15,522 nt of DNA, from contig CAILKC010000569.1 in NCBI GenBank assembly GCA_903834675.1, positions 1 to 15,522 of the forward strand. The letters are read 5' to 3'. The stretch's first letter is position 1, and every line of letters begins with the position of its first letter. The position numbers and the translations under genes were made by a program. Origin of the DNA: an uncultured Victivallales bacterium (lineage in GTDB: Bacteria; Verrucomicrobiota; Lentisphaeria; Oligosphaerales; JAFGRS01). Under the pieces are notes generated by a model. It was given only the letters and a program-made list of their open reading frames with translations, was not told where the DNA came from and did no database searches. Positions 1 to 6,567 of the stretch are shown here, piece after piece.

Positions 1-96
1 CGGCCAGTGCCCGGGAGGCCCCGGCGCTCCAGTGCCGCTGGAGATGCGGTGGGCTCCACCGCCGCGCCCGAGGCCGGGCGCCTCTCCAAATGGACC

Positions 97-203
97 GGCC
101 GCGGCTCGCGGCCACTGCCCGGGAGGCCCCGGGCGCTCCAGTGCCGCTGGAGATGCGGTGGGCTCCACCGCCGCGCCTGAGGCCAGGCGCCTCTCCAAAT
201 GGA
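97..203. repeat. Best-resolved hairpin train within a type A unit
   Basis: Six inverted repeats lie nearly end to end: 97-113 GGCCGCG-gct-CGCGGCC; 117-134 GCCCGGG-aggc-CCCGGGC; 136-152 CTCCAG-tgccg-CTGGAG; 155-171 GCGGTGG-gct-CCACCGC; 179-193 GAGGC-caggc-GCCTC; 194-203 TCCA-aa-TGGA. The first four begin at 19-20 nt intervals, and two share the triloop gct. Stems were matched by eye in the sequence. Whether they form in DNA or RNA is not known. Confidence 0.85.
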
Positions 204-225
204 CCGGCCGCGGCTCGCGGCCACT

Positions 226-243
226 GCCGACCCGACGGTCGGC
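226..243. repeat. Type B hairpin that replaces the type A hairpin block
   Basis: GCCGACC-cgac-GGTCGGC is a perfect 7-bp stem with a 4-nt loop. It extends outward to 10 bp (223-246) if one G-T pair is allowed. It recurs identically at 405-422. In type A units the hairpins at the equivalents of 117-193 occupy this place, so the array looks modular. Confidence 0.8.
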
Positions 244-470
244 GGTCCCAGGGCCGGGCGCCTCTCCAAATGGACCGGCTGCGGCTCGCGGCCAGTGCCC
301 GGGAGGCCCCGGCGCTCCAGTGCCGCTGGAGATGCGGTGGGCTCCACCGCCGCGCCCGAGGCCGGGCGCCTCTCCAAATGGACCGGCCGCGGCTCGCGGC
401 CACTGCCGACCCGACGGTCGGCGGTCCCAGGGCCAGGCACCTCTCCAGGGAAAGGGCGGCGGTCCCAGGT

Positions 471-1727
471 TCAGCCGACCGTCTCGCCCGTGCTGCCGGG
501 GCTGACTTTCCGACGCAACCGCCGCGCGAAGCGCACCACTGAGGCGAAGTACAGGTGCATCGCGATGGCGCCACGCGGGCAGGACTCCATGCAGCAAAAA
601 CAGACGATGCAGGTTGCCGGGACGATGGCTGGGTAGCCGTTGGTCGCCTTCTCACGGATGGCGTGGCGCGGGCAGATGCCGACGCAGATGCCGCACTTCA
701 CGCACTGGGGTTCCTGGATCACCGGTCGTAGCCGGAACAGTCGGGTCGCCAGCCTGAAGACCGGCTCGGGGATGTGGCGCAGGTAGCGCGCCACCGAGGG
801 CCGCAGGTGCGCCGCCTGCAGGGTGGCCAGGCCGCTACCCACGCACTCAATACGGGCCGCGTCGAGATTCCCCAGTCCAGCTTGCGCCGCCAGGCGGAGC
901 ATGGTCACCGCTGTCGGCGCGAGCCGTAGCGCGACGCAGGCGGTGGCATCAAGGGCCACCGCATCGCGGCTCGCCAGCAGCACGCCGACAAACCGGGGAC
1001 GCCCGTTGGAGGGGCCATTGCCCTCCATGGCGGTGACGGCGTCGGCGATCGTCAGGTGCGGCGTCAGCACGGCGTAGACCCGCACCAGGAAGGCGCTGAC
1101 GGCCTGCGGCGACGGGTAGATCGAGTGGAATCCCGCCTTCGCCTGACCGCTGACGACCCCAAACACATTCTTCAGCCCACAGGTGAGCGTCGTCAAGGCA
1201 TGGGTCTTGAGCTTGGGCAGCGAGATGACGACGTCCACCGCGGCGTACCATTCCGGGACGGCGAGCATATCCGGCCCACAGGCCAGCGGCATCTGCTTGG
1301 TGTGCCAGGACTTGAGCAGCGCTGGGGTGCCTGCCACGGCCGTGATCATGCCAGTGCGGTCCCAGAGGTCGGCCTCGGCGTGCTGTCCAGCCGGGCTGTC
1401 GCCGACCCAGATGCGCGCCGCGCCCGCCCTGACGCATTGCAGGATCACCTGCCGGACCAGCTCCGGATGCGTCGTGACGGCCAGCTCCGGAGCGCGTGGA
1501 CTCAGCAGATTCGGCTTGATCAGGACCGTCTGTCCGGGCTTGACGAAGGCCGCGATGCCGCCGAGCGCCTCCAGGGCTTCCGCTAGCGCCGCGGCGACCG
1601 TGGCGGGAGCGTACGCCGTACAAGCCGCCACCGCGACCCGGCTACGGCTGGAAGCGGACGCCACGGGCGCCGCGGGCGGCGCGGGCGGCAGGGTCACGGA
1701 ACGCTGGGGGGAGGTTGCATCAGGCAT
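471..1727 (-). CDS. DUF362 domain protein with C-terminal 2x[4Fe-4S] ferredoxin domain
   Basis: This is a 418-residue protein. An Ala/Pro-rich N-terminal segment (about 10-30) precedes the DUF362 domain (about 31-300), which contains VLIKPNLL (68-75) and the family hallmark PKLKTHALTT (171-180) followed by GLKNVFG. A bacterial-type ferredoxin domain follows at about 335-390, with two C-x2-C-x2-C-x3-C-P motifs (342-353 and 373-384), enough to ligate two [4Fe-4S] clusters. A basic tail (399-408) ends the protein. The frame also opens 22 codons upstream at a TTG (1793). I chose the ATG at 1727 because the extra residues look unlike the family, although neither start has a strong ribosome site. 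DUF362 proteins with ferredoxin domains are common in anaerobes and usually annotated as iron-sulfur proteins; the reaction is not established. No Tat signal is visible, so a cytoplasmic location is likely. Its 3' end meets the hairpin array directly. Confidence 0.9.
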   Translation of the reverse strand: MPDATSPQRSVTLPPAPPAAPVASASSRSRVAVAACTAYAPATVAAALAEALEALGGIAAFVKPGQTVLIKPNLLSPRAPELAVTTHPELVRQVILQCVRAGAARIWVGDSPAGQHAEADLWDRTGMITAVAGTPALLKSWHTKQMPLACGPDMLAVPEWYAAVDVVISLPKLKTHALTTLTCGLKNVFGVVSGQAKAGFHSIYPSPQAVSAFLVRVYAVLTPHLTIADAVTAMEGNGPSNGRPRFVGVLLASRDAVALDATACVALRLAPTAVTMLRLAAQAGLGNLDAARIECVGSGLATLQAAHLRPSVARYLRHIPEPVFRLATRLFRLRPVIQEPQCVKCGICVGICPRHAIREKATNGYPAIVPATCIVCFCCMESCPRGAIAMHLYFASVVRFARRLRRKVSPGSTGETVG

Positions 1728-1786
1728 GGCCCAAATGTAAGCGGGGGAGTTCCCGCCGCAAGACCCCTGCCAGAACGCTTGCCGAC

Positions 1787-1815
1787 TCGACAAGGGTGTC
1801 AGTCGACAGTATAGT
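1787..1815 (+). promoter_or_regulatory. Sigma70-type promoter for the small basic protein gene
   Basis: A -35 box TCGACA (1787-1792, 5 of 6 to consensus) lies 17 bp from a -10 box TATAGT (1810-1815, 5 of 6). This predicts a start near 1822 and a leader of about 58 nt. The -35 hexamer TCGACA is repeated at 1803-1808, and TGTC-agtc-GACA (1797-1808) is an inverted repeat between the boxes, a possible operator. The complement of 1808-1813 reads TATACT, so the other strand also has a -10-like box, but no matching -35 is seen for the DUF362 gene. Confidence 0.6.
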
Positions 1816-1879
1816 GTGGCGCTTTTTCATTCCGGCGTGCCGACGTGCCGCCAAGTCTTTGTACGGAGACAGATTACCG

Positions 1880-1978
1880 ATGAGCCAGCAACACAGCAAG
1901 GTCGTGAAACGTGCTCGCCGCAAGCGTTACTTGGACCGTGTCCGGGCCAAGGTCAGGGTAGCACGCCGGAAGTCGTAG
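1880..1978 (+). CDS. Small very basic protein (32 aa), probably ribosome- or RNA-associated
   Basis: An ATG at 1880 opens 32 codons ending in TAG. The product begins MSQQHSKVVKRARRKRYL and ends VARRKS. About 14 of 32 residues are Lys or Arg, with only one acidic residue and no hydrophobic segment. GGAG (1865-1868) stands 11 nt upstream, and a good promoter lies at 1787-1815. The gene sits alone between the divergent DUF362 gene and ppdK. The composition resembles tiny ribosomal or RNA-binding proteins. I have an impression that similar short MSQ-HSK-type basic proteins occur in Verrucomicrobiota-related genomes, but I cannot confirm it here. A longer in-frame reading from 1715 is unlikely because it would start upstream of the promoter and its N-terminal part has no protein-like character. 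The call as a gene is fairly secure, the function is not. Confidence 0.7.
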   Translation: MSQQHSKVVKRARRKRYLDRVRAKVRVARRKS

Positions 1979-2010
1979 CACGGGCAGAAGCCTGGAGCGG
2001 GTTGTGGAGA

Positions 2011-2050
2011 GCCGCCGCGGGGCGGCCGTGGTTGGTATTATTTCTTTTTT
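2011..2050 (+). terminator. Weak terminator or leader hairpin upstream of ppdK
   Basis: GCCGCC-gcgg-GGCGGC (2011-2026) is a perfect 6-bp stem. A T-rich run (2036-2050, ending in six Ts) follows after about 10 nt. It could end the small-gene transcript imperfectly or act in the ppdK leader. The gap between stem and T-run is longer than in a standard intrinsic terminator. Confidence 0.3.
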
Positions 2051-2055
2051 CCTGC

Positions 2056-2062
2056 GGAGAGG
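2056..2062 (+). promoter_or_regulatory. Ribosome binding site fixing the ppdK start
   Basis: GGAGAGG lies 7 nt before the ATG at 2070. It selects this start over the in-frame codon at 2004, whose extra 22 residues do not match the usual N-terminus of the family. Confidence 0.8.
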
Positions 2063-2069
2063 TAGTCAC

Positions 2070-4796
2070 ATGGGCGAACAGAAGTACGTCTACGTTTTCA
2101 GTGCGGCGGCCGCCGAGGGGGGGGCGTCGCAGAAGAACCTGCTGGGCGGCAAGGGCGCCAACCTGGCGGAGATGTGCCTGCTGGGAATTCCGGTGCCGGC
2201 CGGTTTCACCATTTCGACGGAGTGCTGTACGGCTTACTATGCCTGCGGCTGCACCCTTCCCGCCGAGCTTGCCAAGCAGGTTCCGGCTGCCCTGAAGGGG
2301 GTCGAAGCGGTGATGGGGATGAAGTATGGCGATGCGGAGAACCCGCTGCTGGTCTCGTGCCGTTCGGGGGCTCGCAAGTCGATGCCCGGGATGATGGATA
2401 CGGTGCTGAACGTGGGTCTGTCGCCGTCGACGATTCCCGGGATGATCAAGAAGACCAACAACCCGCGTTTCGTCTGGGATTCGTACCGCCGGCTGATCAT
2501 GATGTACGCCGACGTGGTGATGGAGAAGGCCGAGGGGCTGGAGCCGGCCCAGGGCAAGGGCATCCGCAAGATCATGGACGAAGTGCTTGACGCCTATAAG
2601 CATAAGCGTGGCTGCAAGTCCGACACCGACCTCAACGCCGACGAGCTCAAGGCCCTGGCCGACGAGTTCAAGGGTCTGGTCGTGAAGCATCTCGGCAAGC
2701 CGTTCCCGGACGATCCCATGCAGCAGTTGTGGGGCGGCATCGCGGCCGTGTTCAAGAGCTGGAACGGCAAGAAAGCCATCTCGTACCGCCGCATCGAGGG
2801 GATTCCGGATGAGTGGGGCACCGCGGTGAACGTGCAGGCGATGGTGTTCGGCAATATGGGTGACTCCTCGGCCACGGGCGTGGCCTTTACCCGCGATCCG
2901 GCCACTGGCGACAACAAATTCTACGGCGAGTGGCTGGTGAACGCCCAGGGCGAGGACGTGGTGGCGGGCATCCGCACGCCCAGTCCGCTCAACGACGACA
3001 CCAAGAACGAGCAGAACCGGCACCTGCACAGCATGCAGGACGCGATGCCGACCACCTATACACAGCTCGACGGCATCCGCACCAAGCTGGAAAAGCACTT
3101 CACCGACATGCTGGACATCGAGTTCACCATCCAGGATAAAAAGCTCTGGATGCTGCAATGCCGCGTCGGCAAGCGCACCGGTACGGCGGCACTGAATATG
3201 GCCATGGACATGCTGGCCGAGGGTTTGATCAACGAGAAGACCGCGGTGATGCGGGTGGAAGCGCAGCAGCTTGACGAGTTGCTGCATCCGATCGTGGATC
3301 CGAAGGCCGAGAAGGACGCCAAGCCGATCATGAAAGGCCTGCCGGCCGGACCCGGAGCAGCCTGCGGCGGCATCGTCTTCACGGCGGAGGACGCGGTGGC
3401 CCAGACCCGCGCCGGCAAGAAGGTCATCCTGCTGCGCGAAGAAACGAATCCCGAGGATGTGGAGGGCATGCGCGCGGCGGTCGGCATCCTGACCGCCCGT
3501 GGCGGCATGACCTCGCACGCGGCGCTGGTGGCGCGCGGCTGGGGCAAGTGCTGCATCGTCGGCGCCGGCGGGTTGCATGTTGATGCCAAGGCCAAAAAGG
3601 CCAAGATCGCCGGTTTGGACCTCGTTCTCAGCGAAGGCGACGTGGTCACCATGAATGGCTCCAAGGGTTACGTCTATAGCGGTCCTATGCCGATGATAGA
3701 CGCCACAGAAAACCCACGTTTCCAGCAGTTTATGACCATGGCCGATACGTTCCGCACGATGGGCGTGCGCACCAATGCCGACACCCCGGCGGACGCCAAG
3801 ATCGCCCGGACCTACGGCGCCGAGGGCATCGGTCTGTTCCGCACCGAACACATGTTCTACGGCGTGGGCTCCGAGCAGCCCTTGTTCTTCCTGCGCAAGA
3901 TGATCCTCTCCAGCACGGTGGCCGAGCGTACGGCGGCGCTGGCCGAGCTCTACCCGTTCGTCAAGAAGGACATCAAGGCCACGATGGAGGCCATGGAAGG
4001 GCTGCCGGTGACCTTCCGCCTGTTGGATCCGCCGCTGCACGAGTTCGTGCCGCAGGGCAAGGAGAAGCAGGCCGAGTTGGCCAAGGCCCTGGGCATCGAG
4101 CCCGCGGACGTCGCCAAGCGCGGCGAGGCGCTGCACGAGTCCAACCCGATGATGGGTCATCGTGGCGTGCGCCTGGGCGTGACCTACCCGGAAGTGACCG
4201 ACATGCAGGTGCTCGCCATCTTCGAGGGCGCCGCCGAGCTGATCAAGGCCGGTAAGCACGTGCATCCTGAGATCATGGTGCCGGTCACCTGTGACGTGTC
4301 CGAGCTCGACATCACCAAGAAGAGCGTGGACCGTATCCATGCCGAGACCCTGAAGAAGTACGGCTTGGCGACCCTCGAGTACAAGTACGGGACCATGATC
4401 GAGATCCCGCGGGCGGCGCTGCTGTCGGACCGCATGGCGAAGAGCGCCCAGTTCTTCAGCTTCGGCACCAACGATCTGACCCAGATGACGTTCGGTTTCA
4501 GCCGCGACGACATCGGCGGGTTCATGAACGACTACCTGGACAAGAAGCTGCTGGCCGCGGACCCGTTCCAGACCATCGACCAGGACGGGGTGGGCCAGCT
4601 CATCAAGATGTCGGTCGAGCGCGGCCGGGCGACGCGGCCGGACCTGAAGGTCGGCATCTGCGGCGAGCAGGGCGGCGACCCGGCGTCGGTCGAATTCTGC
4701 TACAAGACCGGTCTGAACTATGTCAGTTGCTCGCCGTACCGGGTGCCGATCGCGCGCCTGGCGGCGGCGCAGGCGTCCATCCGCGGCGCCCGCTGA
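2070..4796 (+). CDS. ppdK: Pyruvate, phosphate dikinase
   Basis: This is a 908-residue protein, slightly longer than typical bacterial PPDK. It interconverts ATP + phosphate + pyruvate with AMP + pyrophosphate + PEP in the cytoplasm. The N-terminal nucleotide-binding domain starts with KNLLGGKGANLAEM (22-35) and contains SCRSGARKSMPGMMDT (96-111). The swivelling phosphohistidine domain carries GGMTSHAALVARG (478-490), with His483 as the phosphorylated residue. The C-terminal PEP/pyruvate barrel has GLFRTEHMF (588-596), SFGTNDLTQM (797-806) and GICGEQGGDP (862-871), with Cys864 as the expected acid/base. All key residues are present and the frame is intact. The gene appears to be transcribed alone: a hairpin and T-run lie upstream and two strong hairpins follow. 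In anaerobes the enzyme serves pyrophosphate-linked glycolysis or gluconeogenesis; the direction cannot be told from sequence. Confidence 0.98.
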   Translation: MGEQKYVYVFSAAAAEGGASQKNLLGGKGANLAEMCLLGIPVPAGFTISTECCTAYYACGCTLPAELAKQVPAALKGVEAVMGMKYGDAENPLLVSCRSGARKSMPGMMDTVLNVGLSPSTIPGMIKKTNNPRFVWDSYRRLIMMYADVVMEKAEGLEPAQGKGIRKIMDEVLDAYKHKRGCKSDTDLNADELKALADEFKGLVVKHLGKPFPDDPMQQLWGGIAAVFKSWNGKKAISYRRIEGIPDEWGTAVNVQAMVFGNMGDSSATGVAFTRDPATGDNKFYGEWLVNAQGEDVVAGIRTPSPLNDDTKNEQNRHLHSMQDAMPTTYTQLDGIRTKLEKHFTDMLDIEFTIQDKKLWMLQCRVGKRTGTAALNMAMDMLAEGLINEKTAVMRVEAQQLDELLHPIVDPKAEKDAKPIMKGLPAGPGAACGGIVFTAEDAVAQTRAGKKVILLREETNPEDVEGMRAAVGILTARGGMTSHAALVARGWGKCCIVGAGGLHVDAKAKKAKIAGLDLVLSEGDVVTMNGSKGYVYSGPMPMIDATENPRFQQFMTMADTFRTMGVRTNADTPADAKIARTYGAEGIGLFRTEHMFYGVGSEQPLFFLRKMILSSTVAERTAALAELYPFVKKDIKATMEAMEGLPVTFRLLDPPLHEFVPQGKEKQAELAKALGIEPADVAKRGEALHESNPMMGHRGVRLGVTYPEVTDMQVLAIFEGAAELIKAGKHVHPEIMVPVTCDVSELDITKKSVDRIHAETLKKYGLATLEYKYGTMIEIPRAALLSDRMAKSAQFFSFGTNDLTQMTFGFSRDDIGGFMNDYLDKKLLAADPFQTIDQDGVGQLIKMSVERGRATRPDLKVGICGEQGGDPASVEFCYKTGLNYVSCSPYRVPIARLAAAQASIRGAR

Positions 4797-4806
4797 AGAC
4801 GGCCCA

Positions 4807-4830
4807 CCCGGGCCCCCGGCGGGGCCTGGG
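4807..4830. terminator. First of two hairpins between convergent ppdK and kinase genes
   Basis: Left arm 4807-4816, loop cggc, right arm 4821-4830: a 10-bp stem with one G-T pair, starting 10 nt after the ppdK stop codon. No T-run follows, so it may act as an mRNA 3'-end stabiliser or a factor-assisted terminator. Confidence 0.5.
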
Positions 4831-4850
4831 ACGGTCGGGTGAATGATCTT

Positions 4851-4886
4851 GCGGCGCCCAGCCTGGAGTTTCAGGTTGGGCGCCGC
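4851..4886. terminator. Second, longer hairpin; probable bidirectional terminator
   Basis: Left arm 4851-4865, loop gagttt (4866-4871), right arm 4872-4886: a 15-bp stem with a single G-T pair. It lies midway between two convergent stop codons (4796 on plus, 4919 on minus), the expected place for a shared terminator. T-runs are poor on both sides. Confidence 0.65.
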
Positions 4887-4918
4887 GCCTGTTTAGCGGC
4901 AGGGGGGGCGGCGCGAGG

Positions 4919-6529
4919 TCAGTGCAGGTCGGTGATCCAGATGTCCGTGAACTGCGCCAGGCAGCCTTCGTGGATCTCGAGTACCAGATGGGCGCCGCCG
5001 AGGGATTCCTTGAGCGGCGCGATGCCCCGGAGTTTACCGTCCACGTAGAGGTCGATCTCACGGTCTCGGACGCGCAGGTCAACGGAGAGCCATTCCATCG
5101 CTTTGCGATCCGGGATCTCAACCAGGGGGATGTCACGGCCGTCTGCTTCGGAAAGAAAGGAGCAGGAGCCGTCGCTGCTGCGTTCCCAGCGCAGCCACCA
5201 GCGATCGCCGCCCATCTGGCGCAGCGCACAGCGGATGCTTCCAGGCCCCGGCACTCGGACTTTGAAACGAGCGCGGCTGTCAGGCTTCAGAATCTGCCTG
5301 AGTTCGAGCGGGGCTTCAGGGGAGAGACCGAGCAGCGAGGGGCCCCGGGTTTCGGCGTCTGGCGCCGCCACGCGCCAGGACGAGCGGTCGCCGCTCCAGT
5401 AACCGAGGGTTGCCGCGCAGGAGGGGGGAAGCGGCTCGAAGAGGTTGCGGAGCTTCACGCCGGCCACGGCGCCGCCGAGCAGAAGTACGGTCGAGGCGCC
5501 CGCCAGGATGCCTTTCCAGAAGGCGGGCGGATAGCGTCCAAGGATGTGGCGATGCTGGATCCGCTCTTGGAGGTGGAGCCAGCTTTCCAGGTCGGCCAGC
5601 AGGTCGGCGTAGGAGGCATAGCGCTCCTGTGGGTCCCGTCCGCCCATGCGTTTGAGGATATGCAGGCACTCAGCGCTCACCTGCGCGCCTGCGGCACGCG
5701 GATCCGGGAGGTCAGCATCAAGCTTCAAGCGGACCGTTTCGATCCCGGCGTTACCGGCGAAAGGCCGTTTGCCGGTGAGCAACTGATAGAGGGTGCTGCC
5801 GAGGGCATAGATATCGGCGCGGAAGTCGACGTGGACGCGGTCGAACACCTGCTCGGGAGCCATGTAGGCCGGGCTGCCGAGGATGGTGTTCGGGCCGCTT
5901 TCTTCGGGAACCACCTCGCGGGCAATCCCGAAGTCGCAGATCATAACGCGGGCATTGGCGGCCCGGAACACGTCTTCGGCGGCGCGGGGGGGGGAGAGGT
6001 CTTCGCGGTAGATGAGAAGGTTGTCCGGCTTGATATCGCGATGGCAAATGTCCTTCTTGTGCGCGTAGGCCAAACCGCGGGCGGTATCGAGTGCGATCCG
6101 GGCGACCACGACTTCTGGCAGCCGGCCGAAGCGGATCAGCAGATCGCGGACCGAGAGTTGTCCCGGCACGAACTGCATGATGAGGAAAGTGCCCTGCTCG
6201 GTCGAGAGGATGTCGTGACACCCCACGATATTGGGGTGGCTGAGGGTGGCAAGGGTCTGGGCTTCGCGCTCGAGGCGGGCCAGATAGGTCGCATCCCGTC
6301 CGGCGTCCGTGGTCAGCATCTTGACCGCGACAAAGCGGTGCAGGCGTTCCTGCCGGGCCAGGAAAACGACGCCCATACCGCCCTGGCCAAGGATAGAGAC
6401 CAGAGCGCACCCTGGGACCTTGACCTGAAGATACTCCCGGTCGACGGGAGTCCCGGGCAGCAGATGCCCCTCAGGGTCCTGGAGCAGAACGCTGGTGGCG
6501 GTCAGGTCGCTGGTGGCATCGCCAAGCAT
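4919..6529 (-). CDS. Membrane-anchored Hanks-type Ser/Thr protein kinase with exported C-terminal domain
   Basis: This is a 536-residue protein. The kinase domain spans about 43-315: glycine loop GQGGMG (48-53), VAVK with Lys70, helix C Glu90, catalytic HRDIKPDN (163-170), DFG (199-201), APE (224-226), and possible activation-loop phosphosites Thr215 and Ser219. All catalytic residues are present, so it should be active. One transmembrane helix (about 339-359) leads to a C-terminal region (360-536). Its last part, WLSVDLRVRDREIDLYVDGK (480-499), resembles LamG/concanavalin-type beta sandwiches, suggesting ligand sensing outside the membrane. The stretch between the catalytic loop and DFG is about 16 residues longer than usual. 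AGGAG (6534-6538) precedes the ATG by 4 nt. It is the last gene of the minus-strand block, 38 nt after the exported-protein gene. Substrates are unknown. Confidence 0.95.
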   Translation of the reverse strand: MLGDATSDLTATSVLLQDPEGHLLPGTPVDREYLQVKVPGCALVSILGQGGMGVVFLARQERLHRFVAVKMLTTDAGRDATYLARLEREAQTLATLSHPNIVGCHDILSTEQGTFLIMQFVPGQLSVRDLLIRFGRLPEVVVARIALDTARGLAYAHKKDICHRDIKPDNLLIYREDLSPPRAAEDVFRAANARVMICDFGIAREVVPEESGPNTILGSPAYMAPEQVFDRVHVDFRADIYALGSTLYQLLTGKRPFAGNAGIETVRLKLDADLPDPRAAGAQVSAECLHILKRMGGRDPQERYASYADLLADLESWLHLQERIQHRHILGRYPPAFWKGILAGASTVLLLGGAVAGVKLRNLFEPLPPSCAATLGYWSGDRSSWRVAAPDAETRGPSLLGLSPEAPLELRQILKPDSRARFKVRVPGPGSIRCALRQMGGDRWWLRWERSSDGSCSFLSEADGRDIPLVEIPDRKAMEWLSVDLRVRDREIDLYVDGKLRGIAPLKESLGGAHLVLEIHEGCLAQFTDIWITDLH

Positions 6530-6567
6530 TTCACTCCTGCGTCGTTGCGGGCGCCGACGTCACGGTC

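Larger units (their letters stand above)
1..470. repeat. Mosaic tandem array of hairpin-rich repeat units (runs off left edge)
   Basis: A core reading CCTCTCCAAATGGACCGG starts at 81, 190, 261 and 369, with a degraded copy at 440. Core-to-core spacings are 109, 71, 108 and 71. Two unit types share the core and the following stem GGCCGCG-gct-CGCGGCC. Long type A (partial at 1-80, then 81-189 and 261-368) carries a block of four more hairpins. Short type B (190-260, 369-439) carries one hairpin, GCCGACC-cgac-GGTCGGC. Positions 1-80 are identical to 289-368. The two full A units differ by four substitutions and one indel, and the two B units by two substitutions. The tail at 440-470 repeats fragments of type B (GGCGGTCCCAGG also occurs at 241 and 420). 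The array stops at the stop codon of the DUF362 gene (471). No protein is credible here, because the open frames simply follow the repeats. Function is unknown; REP/BIME-like elements or a structured RNA are possibilities. Confidence 0.9.

Noticed and set aside
1..470. CRISPR array
   Set aside because: Repeat units are 71 and 108-109 bp, the parts between cores are themselves repeated rather than unique spacers, and no cas gene is nearby.
32..636. Overlapping plus-strand frames of about 145-157 codons with Pro/Arg/Gly-rich repeats
   Set aside because: They exist only because the tandem array has few stop codons. Three frames are open at once, and unit lengths of 71 and 109 are not multiples of three, so no single repeat protein is maintained.
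1715..1978. 87-codon version of the small basic protein
   Set aside because: It would start upstream of the promoter at 1787-1815. The first 55 codons have no protein-like character, and the ATG at 1880 has its own ribosome site.
1953..4340. 795-codon minus-strand frame opposite ppdK
   Set aside because: It is antisense to a fully conserved dikinase. The His/Gly/Leu-rich translation is the usual shadow of GC-rich coding DNA.
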